Shown here piece by piece: positions 6,699-12,044 of a stretch of 12,044 nucleotides of DNA; position 1 is the stretch's first letter, and each line of letters starts with the position of its first letter. Under the pieces are notes generated by a model that did not search any database, was not told the origin of the DNA, and saw nothing but the letters and a program-made list of their open reading frames with translations. The translations under genes were made by a program, and so were the position numbers. The stretch is from Bacillota bacterium. Lineage in GTDB: Bacteria > Bacillota > Dehalobacteriia > UBA4068. Location of the stretch: the NCBI GenBank assembly GCA_030528765.1, contig JAUMYD010000007.1, positions 1-12,044 on the forward strand, given 5' to 3'.

Positions 6699-7841
6699 TT
6701 ATTCCTGCCAGATCCCCTGCCCGGACAGACATTCTTCCATCTGCCGCACACGATTCTCCCAGCTGGCGGCCTTCCCCGCCTCCATACGGCGGCGGCGCAG
6801 CTCCGGATCTTTTTCTGCCAACGCCTGCCTGCACAGCTCTACAAAACGAGCCGGACTCTCTGCGATATAGATCAAATCTTTATAATCCTGCACCTGCAGG
6901 GGCTCCGTAGTGCTGACGATGGGCTTACCCGTTGCCAGGTATTCGTAGAATTTCAACGGGCTCACATCCTTGGAAAGACGGCCGGGCGCGAAAAGATTCA
7001 GGCACAGGTCAAACTCTTTCATCCGGGAGGGCAGCTCCGTCTGGGGCAACAAACCCAGCAGCTCGATATTGGGCAGGGCTTCCAGGGCGGAAATATCCAC
7101 ACCGGGCATCACGCGGCCGATCAGCTGGATACGAGCCTCCGGAAAAGCCTTTGCCGCGGCCAGCAGATAATCATAGGCGATGCAATCCTGCAGCATTCCC
7201 ACAAAACCGAAAACAGGCTGCTGCTCCCCTGCTTCGGAGCTTTCCCCCGCAGCCTGAGAAAAAAGCTCATACGCTGCGCCGTTGGGGATCAGCTTTGTTT
7301 GCGGGTTATATTCCACCAGCGTTTCATAAAGGCCCTGGGCAGTGCAGAACACGAAATCTGCCCGGCTGGCCAGCTCCTTCTCCATGGAATCCACCACAGC
7401 CGGATCGATCATTCCCGTGTAGGCAGAGTGCCTGTCCACGCAGTCATAGACCAGCGCGGAATGGGGCAAACGGGGGACGAGATCCGCAGCAGTGGGGGAA
7501 TAACACCAGAGCAGCGGCTTCTCAAAGCCATTTTCCCGCAGGATACGCCGCACAAAACGGGCCTGCTGCCGCTGGTTCCAGCGGTTGATCCAGCGGAATT
7601 TATTTCCAAAGGGCAGCACCGGCGGGAGCGCATAGACCTTTAGATTCTCCCGGGCCTGCTCAGCTCCCAGCCGATATTTCCGCAGGCGGGGGCGGGCATT
7701 TTTGTCCTTCAAAGGAGCCAGCCAGCTCACCGGCGGATCAAAATAGAGGATCTCTGCATCCCGCAGGCGGTTCATCACATTTTGCTTGCGGGTAGGAAAA
7801 GGATAATAATTCGATGTGGATAAACAAACGATCTGACGCAT
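6699..7841 (-). CDS. GT4-type glycosyltransferase, TuaH-like
   Basis: A 380-residue cytosolic enzyme of GT-B fold, family GT4 type. The N-terminal domain has STSNYYPFPTRKQNVMNRL (8-26) and YDCVDRHSAYTG (132-143), patterns seen in TuaH-like and related exopolysaccharide transferases. The C-terminal domain has IPNGAAYELF (185-194), GFVGMLQD (212-219), and the nucleotide-sugar-binding signature around SPLKFYEYLATGKPIVST (294-311), with Glu300 in the expected position. The sugar donor and acceptor cannot be predicted. The start is the ATG at 7841: AAAGGA (7849-7854, minus strand) lies 7 bases before it. A GTG at 7865 lies beyond that site and is rejected. The gene follows the GT4-CsaB fusion after 24 bases in the same operon. 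Confidence 0.87.
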   Translation of the reverse strand: MRQIVCLSTSNYYPFPTRKQNVMNRLRDAEILYFDPPVSWLAPLKDKNARPRLRKYRLGAEQARENLKVYALPPVLPFGNKFRWINRWNQRQQARFVRRILRENGFEKPLLWCYSPTAADLVPRLPHSALVYDCVDRHSAYTGMIDPAVVDSMEKELASRADFVFCTAQGLYETLVEYNPQTKLIPNGAAYELFSQAAGESSEAGEQQPVFGFVGMLQDCIAYDYLLAAAKAFPEARIQLIGRVMPGVDISALEALPNIELLGLLPQTELPSRMKEFDLCLNLFAPGRLSKDVSPLKFYEYLATGKPIVSTTEPLQVQDYKDLIYIAESPARFVELCRQALAEKDPELRRRRMEAGKAASWENRVRQMEECLSGQGIWQE

Positions 7842-7865
7842 AAGCTTGTCCTTTGCTGAAAACAC

Positions 7866-10052
7866 TCATTTTCCCAGCAGGCTGCGGGCAGAATCCGTAT
7901 TGATGCGCTCGCCTTCCCGCAGGCGCTGCATTGCCTGGGGTGCCTGCATAAAGCCCTGCTCTGCCTGAAGATCGATCTGCCGCAGAAGCTCTTCCTTGCT
8001 GAAGCTGCCCAGCGGGATGCAGGCTTCTGAGCCGATATCGTGAATGAAGCTATCCACCTTCACATCGTAGGAAACGCCGATCACCGGCGTTCCGGCTGTG
8101 CTGGCGAAGATCAGGGAGTGGAGGCGCATACCCACCACCAGCTTCATGGAGCCCAGCAGGCCGATCAGCTCAGAGGCCGGGTAGCGCCTGGAGCTGATGC
8201 GGTGAGGGACCTTCAGCAGAGCCGTGACCCGGGCTGCTGCTTCCTGATCCTTAGGTAGCTCAATGGGGAGGAAAACCGGAATCAGCCCATAGCGTTCATA
8301 GGCGTATTCCGCAGCCTCCGCAAAGTATTCGGGATGATCAAAGCCGGGCCAGTTCCGCAGGCAGAAGCCGATCATGGGCTGCTCCGGCTGCAGATCCAGC
8401 TCCCGCAGCAGCTCTTCCACCCGCTGCACAGGAGCAGGGGCAAAATTTACGGTGGGATCCGCCGCCAGCAGCACCTTTGGCCGCTCTACCCCCATGGCTT
8501 TTACCACGGAGAGGGATTTGCTGTCCCGCAGGGTGATGATCTCCACATTCTTATCCAGAACCTTCGCTGCCAGCTGACGGTTATGCTTCTTTTTGATGGG
8601 TCCTATACCGCAGCCATACATGATGACCCGACAGCCGCAGATTCGGGCTGCCCACAGAGTAAAAAGATAGAAATACAAGGAACGGGAGGAGGTCACATCC
8701 TGGATCAGACTGCCGCCGCCGTTAATGAAGAGCTTGGCCTTCCGCAGCTTCTTGATAAAGGCTGGGATATTGAAAATATAGATGGAATCCGTCTTATTTT
8801 TCAGCCTGGTCTCCAGCTTGTTTCGGCTGAGAACCGTCAGGGGGATTTCTGCATCGATCCCCCGCATCTGCGCCACGATGGCCTGGAGGATGCCCTCATC
8901 CCCGGCATTGCCCCGGCCATAGGCGCCGCAGATCACAGCGCCTTGCCGTTCCTTCTTCCCGGCAGTACGCTTCAGCAGGCGTTCATAGGCTGTCTGCTGG
9001 GTCTTTCTCATATGCTCCAGGGAATAGCGGCTGCTGGCCACCTGGAAAAGCCCCTCTGCCATGCGGTGCCGCAGATCTTCATCCGTAGACATCTGATAAA
9101 TATACTCCGCAAAGGCGTCCACATCCTGAGGCTGGAAAAGGAAGCCGCTCTCCCCGTGGGTGATCAGCTCCGGGATGCCGCCCACCGCGCTGGCAATGGC
9201 GGCGCAGCGCTGGCAAGCACCCTCCAGCAGGGAATACGGGAAGGTCTCTGAAAAAGAAGAGAGCACGTTGATATCCACGCCGGAGAAGAAGGACTGCATG
9301 TCCGTGATCCAGCCGACGAAATCTACCCGTTCCTCCACGCCCAGCTGCCTGGCCAGGGCGCGCAGGCTGTTCTCATCCTCGCCGATGCCGGCGATCTTCA
9401 GCCGCAGGCGGGGATTCCGGGCATGGGCCTTTGCAAAGGCCCGCAGCAATGTGGGAATATCTTTAATCGGGGTCAGGCGGGCCGCAATGCCCACCACCAC
9501 CTCATCCTCCGGCCTCAGCTGACGGGGAGCGGGGGCTGCCTTAGAGAAATCCAGCCCATTATGGATGACAAAGATCTTCTGCGGATCGATCCCCCGCTGG
9601 ATCAGGCTGCTTTCCATACGGCCGGCCACCGCCATATAAAAATCCATCTGCCGCAGAGCCAGCATATTGATGCTGCCGAATATCCCCTGCTTCAGTGGAT
9701 TGCCCATATAATCCCGGGCCGGGTCGGAATGCACTGTGGTCACGATGGGGATTTTCCGCAGGTGCTTCACCAGCACACCCATCATGTTTGCCTTTGCACC
9801 ATGGCAATGGATTACATCCGGTTTAAAACGATCCACCGCCTTCAAAGCCGTACGCAGGGAGGACGACAGATTCCAGGGATGCTCCGCCACTGTGACTTCC
9901 AGGCCCAGCTCCCGGGCTTCCTCCGCAAAGGGGCCGGGACGGAAGCTGACCAGGTGAAAGGCATTCTCCTGGGAAAGCTGCTTCCCCAGAGAAAAAATAT
10001 GTGTTTTGGCGCCGCCGATATCGCCACCACCAGCAAAATGCATAATATTCAT
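7866..10052 (-). CDS. csaB: Fusion of GT4 glycosyltransferase and CsaB polysaccharide pyruvyl transferase
   Basis: A 728-residue two-domain cytosolic protein. Residues 1-365 are a GT4 glycosyltransferase: GGGDIGGAKTH (8-18), VIHNGLD (162-168), ARLTPIKD (191-198), and the EX7E signature Glu269/Glu277 in SETFPYSLLEG. After a short basic linker (about 361-370), residues 371-728 are a CsaB-type pyruvyl transferase that would put ketal pyruvate from phosphoenolpyruvate onto a glycan: GAYGRGNAGDEGIL (376-389), INGGGSLIQD (443-452), GIGPI (482-486), and MRLHSLIFA (642-650) with the conserved His645. In Bacillus, CsaB pyruvylates the wall polysaccharide that binds SLH-domain proteins. The start is taken at 10052, where AGGAAG (10062-10067, minus strand) is 9 bases away and the protein begins MNIMHFAGGG; the ATG at 10073 has no ribosome binding site. 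First gene of the operon. Confidence 0.9.
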   Translation of the reverse strand: MNIMHFAGGGDIGGAKTHIFSLGKQLSQENAFHLVSFRPGPFAEEARELGLEVTVAEHPWNLSSSLRTALKAVDRFKPDVIHCHGAKANMMGVLVKHLRKIPIVTTVHSDPARDYMGNPLKQGIFGSINMLALRQMDFYMAVAGRMESSLIQRGIDPQKIFVIHNGLDFSKAAPAPRQLRPEDEVVVGIAARLTPIKDIPTLLRAFAKAHARNPRLRLKIAGIGEDENSLRALARQLGVEERVDFVGWITDMQSFFSGVDINVLSSFSETFPYSLLEGACQRCAAIASAVGGIPELITHGESGFLFQPQDVDAFAEYIYQMSTDEDLRHRMAEGLFQVASSRYSLEHMRKTQQTAYERLLKRTAGKKERQGAVICGAYGRGNAGDEGILQAIVAQMRGIDAEIPLTVLSRNKLETRLKNKTDSIYIFNIPAFIKKLRKAKLFINGGGSLIQDVTSSRSLYFYLFTLWAARICGCRVIMYGCGIGPIKKKHNRQLAAKVLDKNVEIITLRDSKSLSVVKAMGVERPKVLLAADPTVNFAPAPVQRVEELLRELDLQPEQPMIGFCLRNWPGFDHPEYFAEAAEYAYERYGLIPVFLPIELPKDQEAAARVTALLKVPHRISSRRYPASELIGLLGSMKLVVGMRLHSLIFASTAGTPVIGVSYDVKVDSFIHDIGSEACIPLGSFSKEELLRQIDLQAEQGFMQAPQAMQRLREGERINTDSARSLLGK

Positions 10053-10061
10053 AAGCTGCCG

Positions 10062-10067
10062 CTTCCT
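10062..10067 (-). promoter_or_regulatory. csaB: Ribosome binding site deciding the fusion-gene start
   Basis: AGGAAG on the minus strand, 9 bases before the ATG at 10050-10052. The alternative ATG at 10071-10073 is preceded by GACTTAAA, with no Shine-Dalgarno-like sequence. Confidence 0.6.
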
Positions 10068-10096
10068 ATCCATTTTAAGTCATAGCCTATGAATTT

Positions 10097-10125
10097 AGTC
10101 TAACATCATAAAGAAGGAATGTCAA
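10097..10125 (-). promoter_or_regulatory. Sigma-70/SigA promoter of the polysaccharide operon
   Basis: Read on the minus strand, a perfect -35 TTGACA (10120-10125) is 17 bases from TAGACT (10097-10102), a 4-of-6 match to the -10 box preceded by TGT as an extended -10 element. Transcription should start near 10090, giving a leader of about 38 bases to the ATG at 10052. A housekeeping promoter here separates this operon from the spm genes upstream. Confidence 0.8.
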
Positions 10126-10142
10126 ACCAGCAAAACCAAAAT

Positions 10143-10667
10143 TCACATAGGAAACAGAATCCGGCAGACTACGAAAGCACTGATAAAGCTAAAGAGATCT
10201 GCAGCCAAACCCAAGCTGAGGGCATTCCCATATTTTTTGATGCCCACAGAGCCAAAATACACAGCCAGAACATAGCAGGTCGTATCCGTGCTGCCCTGCA
10301 TCACAGAGGCCAGGAAGCCGGGAAAGCTATCCGGCCCACAAGTCTGAATAATATCCGCTGTGGCAGCCAGGGCTCCGCTGCCGGAAAGAGGCCGCAGCAG
10401 AGCCAGGGGCAGCACCTCTGCAGGCACGCCCAGCCTGTCGAAAAGCGGTGTCAGGCAGCTGCTGAGTGCAGCCAATGCACCTGATTCCCGAAAAAGGCCA
10501 ATCACCAGAAGCATGGCCAAAAGATTGGGGAAAATGCCCAGGCAAAGACGGGCTCCTTCTGCTGCACCGGAAACGAAAAGCTCGTAAACAGGCAGTCCTT
10601 TCCGCAGCGCAGCCAAAGGGATCAGCAGCAGCAGGCAGGGGATCCCCCAAGTGGAAATCGCTTCCAT
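10143..10667 (-). CDS. spmB: Spore maturation protein SpmB
   Basis: A 174-residue membrane protein, close to the usual length of the family, with about five hydrophobic segments of the nucleoside-recognition/Gate-domain type. Family signatures are ALLRPLSGSGA (89-99), GPDSFPGFLASVMQGSTDT (111-129) and YFGSVGIKK (137-145). In Bacillus subtilis SpmA and SpmB act together in the late dehydration of the spore core; the mechanism is unknown. AAGGAGG (10674-10680, minus strand) is 6 bases from the ATG and contains the spmA stop region, so the two genes are translationally coupled with only 3 bases between stop and start. No terminator is visible after the stop; spm transcripts could run into the polysaccharide operon. 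Confidence 0.93.
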   Translation of the reverse strand: MEAISTWGIPCLLLLIPLAALRKGLPVYELFVSGAAEGARLCLGIFPNLLAMLLVIGLFRESGALAALSSCLTPLFDRLGVPAEVLPLALLRPLSGSGALAATADIIQTCGPDSFPGFLASVMQGSTDTTCYVLAVYFGSVGIKKYGNALSLGLAADLFSFISAFVVCRILFPM

Positions 10668-10670
10668 GCT

Positions 10671-11174
10671 TCACCTCCTTCTTCGGCGCAGGACAGCGTC
10701 CAGCAGCAGAGCAAAGGCCATACCCATGGAAGAAGAGAGCAGTGTTGCCCCCAAGATCCCGGCCGGATCCTCTGAAGCCGCAGCTGTCCGCAGGGCAATC
10801 ACCATGCTGGGCATCAGCGTAATGGCAGCTGTGTTCAGAGCCAGCAGTGTCTGCATAGCGTCCGAAGCATGTTCCTTATCCGGATTCAGCTCCTGCAGTA
10901 AGGCCATAGCCTTTAGGCCCATGGGTGTCGCAGCATTTCCCAGGCCCAGAAGATTCGCGGAAACATTCATCACAAGAGCCCCCATGGCCGGGTGCCCCTT
11001 CGGCACAGAAGGAAAAAGACGGCGAAGCAGCGGCGAGAGCATTCTACCCAAAGACTGCACCAAGCCAGCCGCTTCTGCGACCCGCAGCAGCCCCATCCAA
11101 AGGCAGATCAGCCCACAAAGCCCCATCAGCAAAGAGACCGCGTCCTCCCCCGCAGCAAAGACCGAAGGCAGCAA
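10671..11174 (-). CDS. spmA: Spore maturation protein SpmA, 5' end apparently disrupted
   Basis: The frame encodes 167 residues of SpmA: AAGEDAVSLLMGLCGLICLW (7-26), HPAMGALVMNVSANLLGLGN (61-80), AATPMGLKAM (81-90), then a hydrophobic C-terminal region and a poly-Arg tail. It is the partner of SpmB in spore core dehydration. Family members from memory start with a further N-terminal membrane segment of about 30 residues before the conserved Ala-Val-Phe...Gly-Ala region. Here that segment (MLDILWSLLLVFSLLFAAF) is found only in another frame at 11164-11220. The nominal start of the long frame is a TTG at 11174 without a ribosome binding site. Internal starts are possible: GGGGGAGGA lies about 10 bases before an in-frame TTG and about 16 before the ATG encoding Met17. 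The gene may be a pseudogene, a truncated but working gene, or the result of an assembly error. Confidence 0.75.
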   Translation of the reverse strand: MLPSVFAAGEDAVSLLMGLCGLICLWMGLLRVAEAAGLVQSLGRMLSPLLRRLFPSVPKGHPAMGALVMNVSANLLGLGNAATPMGLKAMALLQELNPDKEHASDAMQTLLALNTAAITLMPSMVIALRTAAASEDPAGILGATLLSSSMGMAFALLLDAVLRRRRR

Positions 11175-11220
11175 AAAGCAGGGAAAAAACCAGAAGCAGA
11201 GACCAGAGAATATCCAACAT
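11044..11220 (-). pseudogene. spmA: Out-of-frame N-terminal fragment of spmA
   Basis: From the ATG at 11218-11220 this frame reads MLDILWSLLLVFSLLFAAFG, which has the look of the first membrane segment of SpmA, and then degenerates into Gly/Arg/Ala-rich sequence until TAG at 11044-11046. The rest of SpmA continues in a frame displaced by one base. The ATG directly follows the U-tract of the terminator at 11222-11257, so no ribosome binding site is present. Compared with the family as I remember it, about ten codons between this segment and the conserved Val-Phe are also missing, which would fit a small deletion around 11160-11164. Confidence 0.5.
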
Positions 11221-11221
11221 A

Positions 11222-11257
11222 AAAAATCACCCGATAGACTCTATGCGGGTGATTTTT
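11222..11257. terminator. Strong bidirectional terminator between carboxypeptidase gene and spmA
   Basis: AAAAATCACCCG (11222-11233) pairs perfectly with CGGGTGATTTTT (11246-11257); inside it ATAG pairs with CTAT around the 3-base loop ACT, with one bulged G. On the minus strand it lies 66 bases after the carboxypeptidase stop and ends in a run of six U that touches the ATG of the spmA fragment. It works in both directions by symmetry. A terminator here is unexpected if the carboxypeptidase and spm genes form one operon as in Bacillus. Confidence 0.88.
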
Positions 11258-11323
11258 CTGTTATGTACTCTTCTGCATCCTTTTCTCTATCTCTCCGGCC
11301 GCCCTTCTCTTCAAAAGAGGATC

Positions 11324-12044
11324 CTATTCCTCTACCGGAGGAAGATCAAGGAAAGCACCAAAAAACATTCGCCAGACACTTTTCCAGACAAGGCCAAAAG
11401 TATAGCGCTGCGCTTCCCCTTTTACACAGATCGGAATCTCTGATACCGTTCCTTTCCCATCGGTATAACGCGCCGTGCCAATGATCTGCCCGTCCGCCAG
11501 GGGGGCCTCCATAGCCGGCGGAAAATCATATTCCGGCTCGCTTTCTATCCGGGTGCCTTTTTCCACGGTAATGCGGGCATCCTCTGCCAGAACCACATCC
11601 AGGCGTTTCACATTTCCGTTAAGCACTTTCACAGAGCCGATCATATCTCCGGCTTCAGCCAGCTGCTGGGATTCATAAGAGGCAAAGCCATAATCAAGCA
11701 GCTTACACATTTCCTCATAATGTGCATCGCAATTCAGCACCACGCCGATCAGGCGCAGGCCATCCCGGCTGGCAGAGCCCACCAGGCAGCTGCCGGATTT
11801 ACTGGTATAACCGGTTTTCACGCCATCTCCGCCTTCGTAAAGATCCAGTAACTGATTGTGATTATAGAGAGTCCTGTCATATTCATTGCTTTCCCAGGGC
11901 ATGGTCCAGCTTTCGGAAACAATCAGCTCATTGAACTTGGGGAGCTTCATTGCCTCACGGGTAATCATGGCCAGATCATGGGCAGAGGTATAGTGATCGT
12001 CTGCATCCAAACCATGGGGGTTGGCCCAATGACTGTCCTGCAGG
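11324..12044 (-). CDS. D-alanyl-D-alanine carboxypeptidase, C-terminal part (DacB/DacF type)
   Basis: Partial: the gene enters from beyond the right edge, so the SxxK and SxN motifs lie outside. The visible 240 or so residues begin with HWANPHGLDADDHYTSA, matching the conserved NPHGLDxxxHYT region of S11 peptidases, and contain the third catalytic motif Lys-Thr-Gly in GGDGVKTGYTSKSGSCLVGS. A PBP5-type C-terminal beta domain follows (SVKVLNGNVKRLDVVLAEDA onwards). The tail FGLVWKSVWRMFFGAFL is amphipathic and would anchor the enzyme in the membrane. The enzyme trims the terminal D-Ala from peptidoglycan stem peptides outside the membrane. The position next to spmA-spmB matches B. subtilis dacB, whose product lowers cortex cross-linking in spores. 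The symbol is left blank because dacB and dacF cannot be separated on this fragment. Confidence 0.9.
   Translation of the reverse strand, partial: LQDSHWANPHGLDADDHYTSAHDLAMITREAMKLPKFNELIVSESWTMPWESNEYDRTLYNHNQLLDLYEGGDGVKTGYTSKSGSCLVGSASRDGLRLIGVVLNCDAHYEEMCKLLDYGFASYESQQLAEAGDMIGSVKVLNGNVKRLDVVLAEDARITVEKGTRIESEPEYDFPPAMEAPLADGQIIGTARYTDGKGTVSEIPICVKGEAQRYTFGLVWKSVWRMFFGAFLDLPPVEE

Noticed and set aside
6681..10085. Several 200-320 codon plus-strand frames opposite the glycosyltransferase genes
   Set aside because: All lie antisense to well supported GT4 and CsaB coding sequence and show compositional shadows only.
11044..11220. Programmed +1 frameshift joining the two spmA frames
   Set aside because: A T6 run is present near 11184-11189, but no known +1 slippery site or stop-codon pause is there, there is no ribosome binding site for the upstream frame, and the joined product would still be shorter than usual. 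A deletion or error explains it better.
11258..11323. Tiny leader peptide frame (ATGCAGAAGAGTACATAA on the minus strand) before the terminator at 11222-11257
   Set aside because: The AAAAGG ahead of it leaves no spacer to the ATG, and five codons without regulatory residues do not support an attenuator.
10651..11484. 277-codon plus-strand frame across spmA and the carboxypeptidase end
   Set aside because: Low-complexity Ser/Arg/Pro/Lys-rich translation that runs through a strong terminator and overlaps conserved minus-strand genes.
1..12044. tRNA, rRNA, CRISPR, insertion sequence or prophage genes
   Set aside because: I saw no cloverleaf-like sequence, regularly spaced repeats, transposase motifs or phage genes on either strand.

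Overview
The window reads as chromosomal DNA of a Bacillota (Firmicutes) bacterium of moderate GC, most likely an endospore-forming Clostridia-type lineage. The main evidence is a carboxypeptidase - spmA - spmB block at the right end, which is the dacB-spmA-spmB arrangement known from Bacillus subtilis sporulation. Strong purine-rich ribosome binding sites, lipoproteins with Firmicute-style signal peptides, a WG-repeat-like lipoprotein and a CsaB-type pyruvyl transferase all fit. A sporulating diderm (Negativicutes-like) host cannot be excluded, because the window also carries an O-antigen-ligase-type membrane protein.

Layout, left to right. (1) 23-1621, minus: large secreted lipoprotein with WG-like repeats. 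(2) 1622-1949: divergent intergenic region holding a perfect 17-bp palindrome. (3) 1950-3188, plus: wecC, UDP-ManNAc dehydrogenase, followed by weak terminator hairpins. (4) 3359-3934, plus: membrane-anchored protein of unknown function, converging on 3961-4401, minus, a small lipoprotein of unknown function. (5) 4433-4473: strong bidirectional terminator. (6) 4477-10052, minus: a four-gene polysaccharide operon read right to left as GT4-CsaB fusion, GT4 glycosyltransferase, DUF4330-type protein, O-antigen ligase/polymerase. It is driven by a good sigma-70 promoter at 10097-10125. (7) 10143-10667 spmB and 10671-11174 spmA, minus, translationally coupled. (8) 11222-11257 terminator and 11324-12044, minus, the C-terminal part of a D-Ala-D-Ala carboxypeptidase that runs off the right edge.

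How the genes may work together: the GT4-CsaB fusion and the second GT4 enzyme would assemble and pyruvylate a surface glycan. The polytopic ligase/polymerase would polymerise or transfer it outside the membrane, with the DUF4330 membrane protein as a possible accessory. WecC could supply UDP-ManNAcA to the same or another surface polymer, although no wecB epimerase is visible. The right-hand genes belong to spore cortex and core maturation.

The most notable anomaly is spmA. Its expected N-terminal segment sits in another reading frame, is shorter than expected, has no ribosome binding site, and starts directly after the U-tract of a terminator. I see no RNA genes, CRISPR arrays, insertion sequences or phage genes, and no convincing wholly new system. 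The most distinctive elements are the GT4-CsaB fusion within its four-gene operon and the damaged spmA 5' end.
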